Positions 40,000 to 49,137 are shown, counted from the stretch's first letter. The stretch: 64,000 nt of DNA from DASYTH01 sp035942955 (GCF_035942955.1 NZ_DASZCQ010000010.1:16512-80511), one strand, 5' to 3'. Made by a program: numbers and translations. Notes: a model not told the origin generated them from the sequence alone.

Positions 40000-41202
40000 T
40001 CAGCCGTCCAGCGAGCCGTCGAGCGGCGCGCCCGCGGTCAGGTGCGGGGCGACCTTGTTGTCGAACACCGACAGCGCGGACCCGATGGCCATGTGCATGT
40101 CCAGGTACTTGTACGTGCCCAGCCGGCCGCCGAAGATCACGTTGCGCTCGCCGGCCTCGCGCTTGGCCAGCTCCCGGTAGCGCTCCAGCTTGGTGCGGTC
40201 CTCCGGCGTGTTGATCGGGTAGTACGGCTCGTCGTCCTCCTTGGCGAACCGGGAGAACTCGCGCACGACCACCGTGCGGTCGGTCGGGTAGTGGTCCCGC
40301 TCCGGGTGGAAGTGCCGGAACTCGTGGATGCGGGTGAACGGAACGTCCTCGTCGGCGTAGTTCATCACCGACGTGCCCTGGAAGTCGCCGGTGGGCAGCA
40401 CTTCCCGCTCGAAGTCCAGGGTGCGCCAGCCGAGCCGGCCCTCGGAGTAGTCGAAGTACCGGTCCAATGGTCCCGTGTAGACAGTCGGGGTGCCGGGCGG
40501 GATCGCCTCGCGCACCTCGAAGTAGTCGGTGTCCAACCGGACCTCGATGTTCGGGTGGTCGGCCATCCGGTTGAGCCACGCGGTGTAGCCGTCGACCGGC
40601 AGGCCCTCGTAGGTGTCGTTGAAGTACCGGTTGTTGAAGTTGTAGCGGACCGGCAGCCTGGTGATGATCGACGCGGACAGCTCGCGCGGGTCGGTCTGCC
40701 ACTGCTTGGCCGTGTAGCCGCGGACGAACGCCTCGTAGAGCGGGCGCCCGATCAGCGAGATCGCCTTCTCCTCGAGGTTCTGCGCGTCCGCGGTGTCGAT
40801 CTCCGAGGCCTGCTCGGCGACCAGCGCCCGCGCCTCGTCCGGGGTGAACGACCGGCCGAAGAACTGGTTGATCAGCGCCAGGTTCATCGGGAACGTGTAG
40901 ACCTGGCCCTTGTACATCGTGAACACGCGGTGCTGGTAGTTGGTGAACTCGGTGAACTGGTTGACGTAGTCCCACACCCGCTTGTTGGAGGTGTGGAACA
41001 GGTGCGCGCCGTACTTGTGCACCTCGATGCCGGTCTCCGGTTCGGCCTCGGAGTAGGCGTTGCCGCCGATGTGCGGACGCCGCTCCAGCACCAGGACCCG
41101 CTTGTCCAGCTGCGTCGCGGTGCGCTCCGCGATCGTGAGGCCGAAGAAGCCGGAGCCCACGACGATCAGGTCAAAGCCAAGGTAGTTCGGTTCCGAGCTC
41201 AC
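40000..41202 (-). CDS. glf: UDP-galactopyranose mutase
   Basis: A 400-residue FAD enzyme that ring-contracts UDP-galactopyranose to UDP-galactofuranose, the galactan donor. Seen are the dinucleotide motif VVGSGFFGLTIAE, ERRPHIGGNAYSE, the active-site region VHKYGAHLFHTSNKRVWDYV, PMNLALINQFFG, GYTAKQWQTDPREL and DFQGTSVMNYADEDVPFTRIHEF near the end. Start GTG lies 8 nt after a TACCCT element. It heads the glf-PAP2-ubiA unit, separated from the upstream membrane gene by a terminator. Confidence 0.97.
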   Translation of the reverse strand: MSSEPNYLGFDLIVVGSGFFGLTIAERTATQLDKRVLVLERRPHIGGNAYSEAEPETGIEVHKYGAHLFHTSNKRVWDYVNQFTEFTNYQHRVFTMYKGQVYTFPMNLALINQFFGRSFTPDEARALVAEQASEIDTADAQNLEEKAISLIGRPLYEAFVRGYTAKQWQTDPRELSASIITRLPVRYNFNNRYFNDTYEGLPVDGYTAWLNRMADHPNIEVRLDTDYFEVREAIPPGTPTVYTGPLDRYFDYSEGRLGWRTLDFEREVLPTGDFQGTSVMNYADEDVPFTRIHEFRHFHPERDHYPTDRTVVVREFSRFAKEDDEPYYPINTPEDRTKLERYRELAKREAGERNVIFGGRLGTYKYLDMHMAIGSALSVFDNKVAPHLTAGAPLDGSLDG

Positions 41203-41210
41203 GAGCGCCC

Positions 41211-41216
41211 AGGGTA
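41211..41216 (-). promoter_or_regulatory. -10 element, probable leaderless promoter of glf
   Basis: On the minus strand TACCCT ends 8 nt before the glf GTG. The matching -35 position falls inside the terminator hairpin of the upstream gene. Confidence 0.4.
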
Positions 41217-41226
41217 CTGGGCAACG

Positions 41227-41279
41227 AAAAGGCCTCCGTGCGCGACCGGTCCTCCCGACTCGGCCGGCACGGAGGCCTT
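41227..41279 (-). terminator. Rho-independent terminator between the membrane gene and glf
   Basis: Perfect 13-bp arms at 41229-41241 and 41267-41279 (AAGGCCTCCGTGC and complement) enclose 25 nt; in leftward reading the stem ends in TTTT. It terminates the gene at 41415-42875 just before glf. Confidence 0.8.
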
Positions 41280-41414
41280 ACCCCCGATCCCCTGCGGGCT
41301 CACCCGCATCCCCCTGAACGAATAGACGCCATATCCGGCGCCAACGTTGCAGGTAACTTTCCGGCATCGTCCGGTCCCGGTAAGACACCGGCCACGGAGC
41401 CTCGTCCTACCGGT

Positions 41415-42875
41415 TCAGCGCGTCGCCGGCTGGAGAACCGGCTCCGCCACCGGCTCGGTCTCGGCCTCGGGCTCGGCCGGCGAGGGCTCGACGGGCCGCG
41501 GCCGGGGCAGCAGGGTGGCGACCGCCAGCAGCATGGCGAACCCGGTGCAGAACGCGGCGATCACCTGGTGCTTGACGTTCTCGATGCCCTCGCCGAGCGC
41601 GGCCGCGAGGTACTGGCCGAGCGCGACGCTCAGCACGAACAGCAGGACCGTTCCGAGGTCGCGCCGGCCGCGGCGCAGGGCCCGGACGCCGGCCCAGCCG
41701 AGCAGCAGCCACAGCGGCAGCAGGACGACCAGCCCGAGCGGCGCGACGAGGCGGAACAGCCCGGAGAACACCGGCACCCGGAACTCCTTGGTGCGCGGTG
41801 GGAATCCGGCGTCGCGGGCGAAGCTGCCCTGGTAGTCGGCCCGGACGGTGAGCAGGTCGGTCGCCGAACGGTCCAGGATCTGCGCGGTGCGCTCCGGATG
41901 GGTCACGTAGTACCGCATGAGGTTGGCCCTTGTGAACCGGTTGCGGTATCGCTCGTAGAGCGGATGCTGCTCGGACGCGTCCCAGATCCGGGTGCCGATG
42001 AACGCGGCGAACTCCTGCGGCAGCCCGAGATCGGCCAGGTCGCCCGCGGTGTCGTGATGGCCGTCGACGATGGAGTTGAAGATCGCGTGGTAGGCGTTCA
42101 TCTCCTCGGTGCCGTACAGCGCGTCCTTCGGTGCGCCCGCCTGCTGGACGGCGGCGCTCACCCCGGCCACCGCGACCGCAACCGCCACCGGCGCCGCCCA
42201 CCTGGCCGGCCGGGTGCGGCCGGGTTTGCGGGCGACGAGCAGGGCGAGCACGAACAGCGGGAAGATCATCAGGGTCTGCGGCTTGGCGTTGACCGCCAGG
42301 ATCGCGCCGGCCGCGGCACATACCGCCCCGGCGTAGCGGCCGCCGCCGGGCCGCTGCATGCGGAGCAACCCGCCGACGGCCAGCACGATCCCGACGAACG
42401 CGGGGCCCTCGGTGACCACTGAGGCGAGGTAGCCGAAGAACGCCGAGTCCGCGACCAGCAGCAGCACCAGCGCCCCGAGCGGCAGCCGCCAGCCGAGGGC
42501 GAGCGGGAGCCCGACCGTGACGGCGGCGACTGCGATCGCCGCGAGCACGCACCCGACGACGCCCAGAATGATCAGGTTTAGCGCGGCCGGGTCGTCGAGC
42601 AGCGCGCCGATCCACTGGGCGAGCCGGGCCAGCCACACCTGGCTCGCCGCGTACACCGAGACGCAGGAGTTGCTGCCCCGGTACATGAGCTCGACGAACT
42701 CGTCGCCCACCCGGTCGCCGTCGGACGCGCCGACCTGGCACAACAGCCGCCAGCCGTCGCCGTTGTCGGTGAGGCCGACCGGTCTTGGCACCAGGAACCG
42801 GAGGAGGAGCGCGCCGAGCGAGACGGCGAACGCGCCCACCGCGAGCGGGACGGTCGATCGGGCTGAGCGAAACAT
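41415..42875 (-). CDS. Polytopic membrane protein, GT-C-like, unknown function
   Basis: A 486-residue protein with about ten predicted membrane helices and one large loop after the first helix (residues 30-85, with TDNGDGWRLLCQVGASDGD), a layout seen in GT-C glycosyltransferases, where acidic residues in that loop bind the lipid-linked donor. A second external loop (about 250-340) contains YGTEEMNAYHAIFNSIVDGHH and RNRFTRANLMRYYV. The tail is proline/glutamate-rich and cytoplasmic. No family is firmly recognised; the neighbourhood suggests a cell-wall glycan role. ATG with GGAGG upstream. Confidence 0.75.
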   Translation of the reverse strand: MFRSARSTVPLAVGAFAVSLGALLLRFLVPRPVGLTDNGDGWRLLCQVGASDGDRVGDEFVELMYRGSNSCVSVYAASQVWLARLAQWIGALLDDPAALNLIILGVVGCVLAAIAVAAVTVGLPLALGWRLPLGALVLLLVADSAFFGYLASVVTEGPAFVGIVLAVGGLLRMQRPGGGRYAGAVCAAAGAILAVNAKPQTLMIFPLFVLALLVARKPGRTRPARWAAPVAVAVAVAGVSAAVQQAGAPKDALYGTEEMNAYHAIFNSIVDGHHDTAGDLADLGLPQEFAAFIGTRIWDASEQHPLYERYRNRFTRANLMRYYVTHPERTAQILDRSATDLLTVRADYQGSFARDAGFPPRTKEFRVPVFSGLFRLVAPLGLVVLLPLWLLLGWAGVRALRRGRRDLGTVLLFVLSVALGQYLAAALGEGIENVKHQVIAAFCTGFAMLLAVATLLPRPRPVEPSPAEPEAETEPVAEPVLQPATR

Positions 42876-42993
42876 CGGGGCTCATCCTCCGACACCGGTG
42901 TGACGGCCGCTCGACAAGGGCGACAAAATCACGTTTCCGAGGCGCCCAGCCGGGCCCAACCGGCGTGTCACCGCCGATTGCGAAGATGGACTC

Positions 42994-43800
42994 GTGGAGA
43001 TGCCCAGGCTGGTCGCGTCGGACGTGGACGGCACGCTGCTCGACCCGATGGCCCGGCTGACCCACCGCACCGCCCGCGCCATCGCCAGGGTGATCGCGTC
43101 CGGAACGCCCTTCGTGCTGGTCAGCGGCCGGCCGCCGCGGTGGATCACCCCGGTGGCGCGGCTGGCCGACCTGGACGGCTACGCGGTCTGCGCCAACGGC
43201 GCCGTGGTCTACGACATCGCCGCCGGCCGGGCGGTGCTGGTGCGCGGGCTGGACCCGATGGTGCTGCACGACGTGACCCACGCGCTCGGCCGGGCGCTGC
43301 CCGGCATCCGGGTCGCCACCGAGCGGGCCAGCACGAACACGCTGAGCATCCCGGCGTACGTGTCCGAGCCCGGCTACAGCAACCCGTGGGGCGACGGGGA
43401 GAACACCGAGCTGCCGCGGGCCGAGGTGCTCGGCCACCCGGCGACCAAGCTGCTGGTCCGGCACCGCGGCATGACCAGCGAGGAGATGGCCGAGGCGGCC
43501 CGCGAGGTGCTCGACCACGAGGTGGACGTCACGTTCTCCACCAGCAGCGGCCTGATCGAGCTGTCCGCACGGGGCGTGACCAAGGCGTCCGGTCTGGCCG
43601 AGGTGTGCCAGCGGCTGGACGTCTCCGCCGGCGAGGTGGTCGCGTTCGGGGACATGCCCAACGACGTGGAGATGCTGCGCTGGGCCGGGCACGGGGTGGC
43701 CATGGCCAACGCGCACCGCGAGGCGCTTGCCGCCGCCGACGAGATCACCGCGCCCAACTCCGAGGACGGCGTGGCCCAGATCCTCGAGCGGTGGTTCTGA
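42994..43800 (+). CDS. HAD-superfamily hydrolase, Cof-type (IIB)
   Basis: A 268-residue phosphatase: motif I ASDVDGTLLD (nucleophile Asp10, acid Asp12), motif II VLVSGRPP, the IIB cap with NGAVVYD, motif III KASGLAEVCQRLD (conserved Lys) and motif IV AFGDMPNDVEML. Such enzymes dephosphorylate sugar phosphates or FMN-like substrates; which one is unknown. It precedes the SixA-like phosphatase by 12 bp. Confidence 0.92.
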   Translation: MEMPRLVASDVDGTLLDPMARLTHRTARAIARVIASGTPFVLVSGRPPRWITPVARLADLDGYAVCANGAVVYDIAAGRAVLVRGLDPMVLHDVTHALGRALPGIRVATERASTNTLSIPAYVSEPGYSNPWGDGENTELPRAEVLGHPATKLLVRHRGMTSEEMAEAAREVLDHEVDVTFSTSSGLIELSARGVTKASGLAEVCQRLDVSAGEVVAFGDMPNDVEMLRWAGHGVAMANAHREALAAADEITAPNSEDGVAQILERWF

Positions 43801-43812
43801 GAAACTGTCCGG

Positions 43813-44289
43813 ATGCCAACGCTCGTGGTCGTGCGGCACGCCAAGTCCGACTGGTCCGAGGCGAGGCTCGACGAGCAGCGCCCGCTGGCCGAGCGCGGCC
43901 GGCGGGACGCCCCGGCGATCGGCGCGTGGCTGGCCACCCACGTCGAGCGGATCGACCTGGTGGTGTGCTCGCCGGCGCGGCGGGCCCGACAGACCTGGCA
44001 GCTCGCCGGGGCGGCGCTCGACCCGCAACCCCCGGTCCGCTACGACGAGCGGGTGTACGAGGCGGGGCCGACCGAGCTGCTGACCGTGCTGGCCGAGCTG
44101 CCCGCCGAGATCCGCACCGTGGTGCTGGTCGGCCACAACCCCGGCCTGTCCGACCTGGTCACGCAGCTGATCGGCGAGCCGCACGAGCTGAAGACGTCGT
44201 CGGTCGCCGTGCTCACCTGGCCCGGCTCCTGGGTGGACGCCGAGTTCGCCACCGCGACCCTGGCCGCCCACACGACGGCACGGGGTTGA
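43813..44289 (+). CDS. SixA-like histidine phosphatase
   Basis: A 158-residue histidine phosphatase superfamily protein with the phosphate-binding VVRHAKSDW motif (RHA at 8-10), RPLAERGRRDAPAIG, CSPARRARQTW and the second catalytic histidine in LVGHNPGLSDL. SixA proteins remove phosphate from phosphohistidine; the substrate here is not known. It probably forms a unit with the HAD gene and converges on glfT2 with a 4-bp gap. Confidence 0.92.
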   Translation: MPTLVVVRHAKSDWSEARLDEQRPLAERGRRDAPAIGAWLATHVERIDLVVCSPARRARQTWQLAGAALDPQPPVRYDERVYEAGPTELLTVLAELPAEIRTVVLVGHNPGLSDLVTQLIGEPHELKTSSVAVLTWPGSWVDAEFATATLAAHTTARG

Positions 44290-44293
44290 CCGG

Positions 44294-46279
44294 TCAGCTC
44301 TCGAACTTCTTGCGCCAGGACTCGATCGAGGTGAGGTCGGGCAGGGCTTCGCGGTAGGCCTGGCGCAGCCGGGGGAACTCGCGGGACACCCGGGCGTGGT
44401 TGGCGATGGCCTGGCGCAGCATCGCGCGGAACAGCCGGGGGTCGCGCTTGCGGAAGGCGACGCCGCGGCCGTCGGCGGTGGTGACGGTGGCGCCGTCGAG
44501 GCGGCCCATGAGGAACCAGCGGGCGTCCTGCGCCGGGATGTTCAGCTGCGGCCGGTCCTGGTGCTCAGGGCTGACCGGGCGCAGGTTGTGCAGCAGCCCG
44601 GACAGCAGCGTGCGGACGATCTTCACCTTGCCGGTGGGCGGCGTGAGGAACTGCTCGGCCCACACCGCGTCGGCGGTCGGGAGCGGGAACTCCTTGGTGG
44701 AGGACACGATCCGGCCGTCGTCGAACTGCGCGCGCCGCTCCCGCACCTCGGGCAGCGCGGTGCCGAGCCGGTCGAACAGCGTGTCCGGCCCGGCCAGGAA
44801 GTCGTTGATCGCCATCTCCTGCAGCGCGATCGTGGAGTACTCCAGCGAAAGCAGATGCTTGAGGGTGATCTTCATGGTCTCCTTGAGCAGGCCGCGCGCC
44901 GTCGGGTCGGTGCCGTGCAGCGCGGCGTTGATCAGGCGGTTGCGCAGGTGGAAGTAGGCCTGCCAGTCGGTGACGTCGTCCTTGTCCTCGAACGGCATGT
45001 GCCACACTGCGATCCCGGGCACGGTCGCGGTCGGGAACCCGGCCTCGCCGGCCCGCAACCCGTACTCCATGTCGTCGCCCTTGATGAAGAACGGCATGGG
45101 CAGGCCGACCCGCTCGGCGACGACGCGCGGGATCAGGCACATCCACCACGCGTTGAAGTCGACGTCGATGCGCCGGTGCAGCTCCTCGGACTCGCGCAGG
45201 CTCTCGTCGGCGAAGTCGTGGTTGAGCTCGCAGTTCGGCGCGATCCGCCAGCGCATCACGTACCGGTCGACCACCTCGCCCATCGACTGCAGCACCGAAC
45301 GCCGCTGCACGGACAGCATCTGGCCGCCCACGAGCATCGGCTGCTGGGCGAACCGGGAGAACGCCACCGCGCGCAGGATTGCGTCCGGCTCGACCACGAT
45401 GTCGTCGTCCATGAACATGATCTGCTCGGCGTCGGTCGTGGTGAGCGCCTCGAACATGCTCCTGGCGTACCCGCCGGAGCCGCCGTAGTTGGGCTGCTCG
45501 ATGACCCGCAGGCGGTCGCCGAGCCCGGCCGCGGCGGCCTCGAACCCCTCGGCGGCGCGGACCTTCCTCGTGCCCCCGTCGGCCACGAACACCGTGTTGA
45601 TCGCCTCGAGCACCAGCGGGTCGCCGCCAAGCGCGGTGAGCACGCCGAGCAGGTCCTCGTTGCGGTTGAACGTGGTGATGCCGATGGCCAGGCTGGCCCG
45701 GCCCGGCGCCGGCACGCCCGCGTACCAGCCGCTGTCGGAGATCACCACCTCGTCGTCCTCGGTGGTGATGTCGAACCAGTACCAGCCGCCGTCGGAGAAC
45801 GGCGCGAGCTCGAGCCGGAAGTCGCGGACGACCGGCCCTGGACCTTCGATCATCTCGCCGCGGACGTGCACGATGCCGCCGTCGGCCTTGGACCGGTAGA
45901 TGTCGACCCGGCAGGAGCCCTGCACCCGGATCCGCAGCACGACCTCGTCCAGCGTGGTCCACCGGCGCCAGTAGCTGGCCGGGAACGCGTTGAAGTAGGC
46001 CGCGAAGGACACCTCGGCCTGTGCCGGGATGCGCATCGAGGTGCGGCTGATCGCCCGGGACCGGGCCGGGTTCGACGGGTCCTCGTCGAGGTAGAGCCCG
46101 CGCACGTCCAGCGGGTCGGCCTGCCGGGCGACGATCACCCGCTGCAGCAGGGCGCCCGGCACCGGGGTGCCGTTGGTCGCGGGGACCGGCTCGACCTCAT
46201 GGGCGGAGGCCGGGCGCACGACCTTCCTGCGGACGCGCGGGGTGGGCTGAGGTTTCGTCGTTTCCGACATTTCCGACAT
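44294..46279 (-). CDS. glfT2: Galactofuranosyltransferase GlfT2 (galactan polymerase)
   Basis: A 661-residue GT2 enzyme equivalent to Rv3808c that polymerises galactan with alternating beta-1,5 and beta-1,6 links. After a flexible N-terminus comes a beta-sandwich domain (about 45-190), then the GT-A domain: ITTFNRNEDL, VFVADGG, PNYGGSGGYARSM, the metal-binding DDD (291-293), FNAWWMCLIPR, FIKGDDMEYGLR with the catalytic Asp near 402 and WHMPF (His427). The C-terminal helices end SWRKKFES. ATG at 46279 is preferred to a second ATG three codons later. It is the last gene of the amino-sugar operon, 40 bp behind the acetyltransferase. Confidence 0.96.
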   Translation of the reverse strand: MSEMSETTKPQPTPRVRRKVVRPASAHEVEPVPATNGTPVPGALLQRVIVARQADPLDVRGLYLDEDPSNPARSRAISRTSMRIPAQAEVSFAAYFNAFPASYWRRWTTLDEVVLRIRVQGSCRVDIYRSKADGGIVHVRGEMIEGPGPVVRDFRLELAPFSDGGWYWFDITTEDDEVVISDSGWYAGVPAPGRASLAIGITTFNRNEDLLGVLTALGGDPLVLEAINTVFVADGGTRKVRAAEGFEAAAAGLGDRLRVIEQPNYGGSGGYARSMFEALTTTDAEQIMFMDDDIVVEPDAILRAVAFSRFAQQPMLVGGQMLSVQRRSVLQSMGEVVDRYVMRWRIAPNCELNHDFADESLRESEELHRRIDVDFNAWWMCLIPRVVAERVGLPMPFFIKGDDMEYGLRAGEAGFPTATVPGIAVWHMPFEDKDDVTDWQAYFHLRNRLINAALHGTDPTARGLLKETMKITLKHLLSLEYSTIALQEMAINDFLAGPDTLFDRLGTALPEVRERRAQFDDGRIVSSTKEFPLPTADAVWAEQFLTPPTGKVKIVRTLLSGLLHNLRPVSPEHQDRPQLNIPAQDARWFLMGRLDGATVTTADGRGVAFRKRDPRLFRAMLRQAIANHARVSREFPRLRQAYREALPDLTSIESWRKKFES

Positions 46280-46319
46280 CGACTGCGCTACTCCGTATCC
46301 GTGTGGGCGATTCCCGACG

Positions 46320-46898
46320 TTAGTCCAACCGACGCAGCCCGGCACCGTCTGGCAGCTCCGCGAAGCCGAGGCCGCACTCCGTACAACGCAGTGAGTCCGG
46401 CAGCCGGTTGCCGCACTCGCACACCCAACCCTTGCGGCGGGCCGGGTTGCCGGCCATGAACGCGTGCGCCGGCACGTCCCGGGTGAGCACCGCCCCGGCC
46501 GCGGCGAACGCGTAGCGGCCGATCTCGATGCCGCAGACCACGACGGCGCCCGCGCCGAGCGAGGCGCCGCGGCGGACCACGGTGCCCAGCAGCTCGTCGG
46601 GCCCCTTGCGGATCGCCGCGCGCGGCCGCATGTCGTTGGTGAACAGCACGTTGGGGCCGAGGAAGACCTCGTCCTCACAGATGACGCCGGAGAACACCAG
46701 TGTGGCGTTCTTGACCGTGACCCGGTCGCCGAGCACCGCGCCGTCCTCGACGAACGCGTGGTCGCAGACGTTGCAGTCCCTTCCGACCACGGCGCCCCGC
46801 ATGACGTGCGCGAACGCCCACACCCGGGTGCCCTCGCCGACCTGCTCGCTCTCGCACAGCCCGTTCGGGTGGACGAAAACCCCGGTCGTCACGGTCAT
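46320..46898 (-). CDS. WbpD-like hexapeptide-repeat N-acetyltransferase with zinc-ribbon tail
   Basis: A 192-residue left-handed beta-helix protein. GEGTRVWAFAHVMRGAVVGR, CNVCDHAFVEDGAVLGDRVTVK and EDEVFLGPNVLFTNDMRPRA follow the WbpD/WlbB pattern, whose members N-acetylate 3-amino sugars on UDP or dTDP carriers. The C-terminus adds a CECG...CTECG zinc-ribbon (residues about 160-180). ATGA overlap with the WbpE-like aminotransferase gene supports a shared pathway. The exact sugar is unknown. Confidence 0.88.
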   Translation of the reverse strand: MTVTTGVFVHPNGLCESEQVGEGTRVWAFAHVMRGAVVGRDCNVCDHAFVEDGAVLGDRVTVKNATLVFSGVICEDEVFLGPNVLFTNDMRPRAAIRKGPDELLGTVVRRGASLGAGAVVVCGIEIGRYAFAAAGAVLTRDVPAHAFMAGNPARRKGWVCECGNRLPDSLRCTECGLGFAELPDGAGLRRLD

Positions 46899-48010
46899 GA
46901 CCGCACCGCGTCGGCGACCACCTGCACCACCCGCTCCTGCTGCTCGGCGGTGATCTCCGGGAACAGCGGCAGGGACAGGATCTCGCCGCCGAGCCGCTCG
47001 GCCACCGGGAACGCCCCCTTGCCGTAGCCGAGGTGAGCGAACGCGCCGGTCAGGTGCACCGGGGTCGGGTAGTGGATGCCCGCGCCGATCTTGGCTTCGT
47101 GCAGCCGGGACAGCACCTCGTCCCGGTTGGGCACCCGGATCACGTACAGGTGCCACACCGGCTCGTTGCCGGGTGCCACCACCGGGGTGAGCACGCCCTG
47201 GACGTCGGCGAGCAGCTTGTCGTAGCGCTCGGCGGCGGTGCGGCGGGCGGCGTTCCAGCCCTCCAGCCGGCGCAGCTTGGCCGACAGCACCACGGCCTGC
47301 AGGGTGTCCAGCCGGCTGTTGAAGCCCAGCGTGGAGTGCTCGTACTTGCGCGGCGAGCCGTGGTCGCGCAGCAGCCGCACGGCGGTGCTCAGCTCGTCGG
47401 ACGACGTGAGCACGGCGCCGGCGTCACCGTAGGCGCCGAGGTTCTTGCCCGGGTAGAAGCTGGTCGCGGCGATGTCGCCGAGCGAGCCGGCCGGCAGCCC
47501 GTGCCGGCGGGCGCCCTGGGACTGGGCGGCGTCCTCCAGGATCGCGACCTCGCGCGGCAGCCCCGTGCGCAGCGACTCCACCGCGGCCGCCTGGCCGTAC
47601 AGGTGCACCGGCAGCACGACCCTGGTGCGCGGGGTGACCGCGGCGACCGCGGCGTCGACGTCGATCAGCGCGGTGTCCTCATGGCAGTCCACCAGCACCG
47701 GGGTGGCGCCGGAGCGGGCGACCGCCTCGGCGGTGGCGATGAACGTGTTGGCCGGCAGGATCGCCTCGTCGCCGGGCCCGACGCCGAGCGCGCGCAGGGC
47801 CAGCTCGATCGCGTCGGTGCCGTTGGCCACGCCGATGCAGTGCGCGACGCCGGTGTAGCCGGCGTAGGCCGCCTCGAACTCGGCCACCTGGGGGCCGTTG
47901 ATGAACGCGGTCCTGGCCAGCACGGCGTTCCAGCCGGCGGCCACCTCCTCGGCCACCTCGGCGTGCGGGGCGGCCAGGTCGACGAGGGGGATGGGCTGCT
48001 CGTTGGTCAT
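46895..48010 (-). CDS. DegT/DnrJ/EryC1 sugar aminotransferase, WbpE-like
   Basis: A 371-residue PLP-dependent sugar aminotransferase. The opening IPLVDLAAPHAEVAEEV, FINGPQVAEFEAAYAGYTG, NGTDAIELALRALGVGPGDE, LPVHLYGQAA and the Schiff-base lysine in SFYPGKNLGAYGDAG all match the WbpE/WlbC branch that transaminates 3-keto sugar nucleotides. The downstream WbpD-like acetyltransferase and the Gfo/Idh-type dehydrogenase of the operon are the expected partners. Overlaps neighbours on both sides by 4 bp. Confidence 0.92.
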   Translation of the reverse strand: MTNEQPIPLVDLAAPHAEVAEEVAAGWNAVLARTAFINGPQVAEFEAAYAGYTGVAHCIGVANGTDAIELALRALGVGPGDEAILPANTFIATAEAVARSGATPVLVDCHEDTALIDVDAAVAAVTPRTRVVLPVHLYGQAAAVESLRTGLPREVAILEDAAQSQGARRHGLPAGSLGDIAATSFYPGKNLGAYGDAGAVLTSSDELSTAVRLLRDHGSPRKYEHSTLGFNSRLDTLQAVVLSAKLRRLEGWNAARRTAAERYDKLLADVQGVLTPVVAPGNEPVWHLYVIRVPNRDEVLSRLHEAKIGAGIHYPTPVHLTGAFAHLGYGKGAFPVAERLGGEILSLPLFPEITAEQQERVVQVVADAVRS

Positions 48011-49137
48011 CGGGTCACCGCCGCCTTCCGGTCGATGGCCGCGGCCAGCGCGTCGACGATCAGGCGCTGGTCGGCATCGGTCAACTCGTGGTGCAGGGGC
48101 AGGATCACCGAGCGGGTGGCCAGCCGCTCGGTGACCGGGAGGGGGCCGTGCGGGTGGCCCTCGTAGGCCGGCTCGAGGTGGCTCGCCATGATCCCGCGGC
48201 GCGCGGAAACGCCCGCGTCGGCAAGGCTCCTGAGCACCTCGAGCAGTGGGGGCGCCTCGTCGGGCAGCAGCACCCAGAACGACTGGTAGTTCGTCGTGCC
48301 GTACGGCGGATCGTCCACAGAGGACAGACCGAGCGGGGCGAGCAGCTCGTGGTAGCGGGCCGCCAGCTCCCTGCGCTGCGCGACGATCCCGGGCAGCCGG
48401 CGCAGCTGCACCAGGCCCATCGCCGCCTGCATGTCGGTCATCCGGTAGTTGAACGCGGTCTCCAGGTACTGCTCGAGCACCGGGCCGGAGCGATGCCGCT
48501 CGGCGGCCGACACGCTCATCCCGTGCTCGCGCAGCTGGCGCAGCCGCACCGCCCACTCCGGGTCGTCGGTGGTGACCATGCCGCCCTCACCGGTGGTGAG
48601 CACCTTGCGCGGGTGGAACGACCAGGCGGCCAGCAGCGCGCCGGCGCCGACCGAGCCGCCGTAGACCGTGGAGCCGGCCGCGCAGGCGGCGTCCTCCACC
48701 ACCGGGACGTCCCCGCACACCGCGCGGATCGCGCGCACGTCGGCCGGCACGCCGCCCTGGTGCACGATCATCACGGCCTTGGTGCTCGGGGTGAGCACGG
48801 CCTTGACGGTGTCCGGGGTGAGGTTGCCGGTGGACAGCTCGACGTCGGCGAACACCGGGGTGGCGCCGCAGTAGCGCACCGCGTTGGCCGTCGCGATGAA
48901 CGACAACGACGGCACGACGACCTCGTCGCCGGGGCCCACCCCGAGCAGGTGCAGCACCAGGTGCAGGCCGGTGGTGCAGGACGACACCGCCACGCCGTGC
49001 GCGGCGCCGACGTGCGCGGCGAACGCCCGCTCGAACTCGGCGACCCGCGGGCCCTGGGCGACCCAGCCGGACCGCACCGTCTCGGCGACCGCGGCGGCCT
49101 CCTCCTCGCCCAGCATCGGGCGCATCACCGGGATCAT
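48007..49137 (-). CDS. Second DegT/DnrJ/EryC1 sugar aminotransferase
   Basis: A 376-residue paralogue of the previous enzyme from a different branch. It begins IPVMRPMLGEEEAAAVAETV, has SCTTGLHLVLHLLGVGPGDEV, VVEDAACAAGS and the PLP lysine in WSFHPRKVLTTGEGGMV. This branch contains 4-aminotransferases such as those for perosamine-type sugars, so the operon may produce a diamino sugar or two amino sugars. ATG at 49137 is chosen because it overlaps the epimerase stop (ATGA). Confidence 0.92.
   Translation of the reverse strand: MIPVMRPMLGEEEAAAVAETVRSGWVAQGPRVAEFERAFAAHVGAAHGVAVSSCTTGLHLVLHLLGVGPGDEVVVPSLSFIATANAVRYCGATPVFADVELSTGNLTPDTVKAVLTPSTKAVMIVHQGGVPADVRAIRAVCGDVPVVEDAACAAGSTVYGGSVGAGALLAAWSFHPRKVLTTGEGGMVTTDDPEWAVRLRQLREHGMSVSAAERHRSGPVLEQYLETAFNYRMTDMQAAMGLVQLRRLPGIVAQRRELAARYHELLAPLGLSSVDDPPYGTTNYQSFWVLLPDEAPPLLEVLRSLADAGVSARRGIMASHLEPAYEGHPHGPLPVTERLATRSVILPLHHELTDADQRLIVDALAAAIDRKAAVTR

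Noticed and set aside
41407..44271. Very long minus-strand open frame of over 900 codons
   Set aside because: It runs opposite the HAD and SixA genes and in another frame of the membrane gene; composition is typical of high-GC shadow frames.
46546..47027. Open frames opposite the acetyltransferase and aminotransferase genes
   Set aside because: Shadow frames without domain or start signals.
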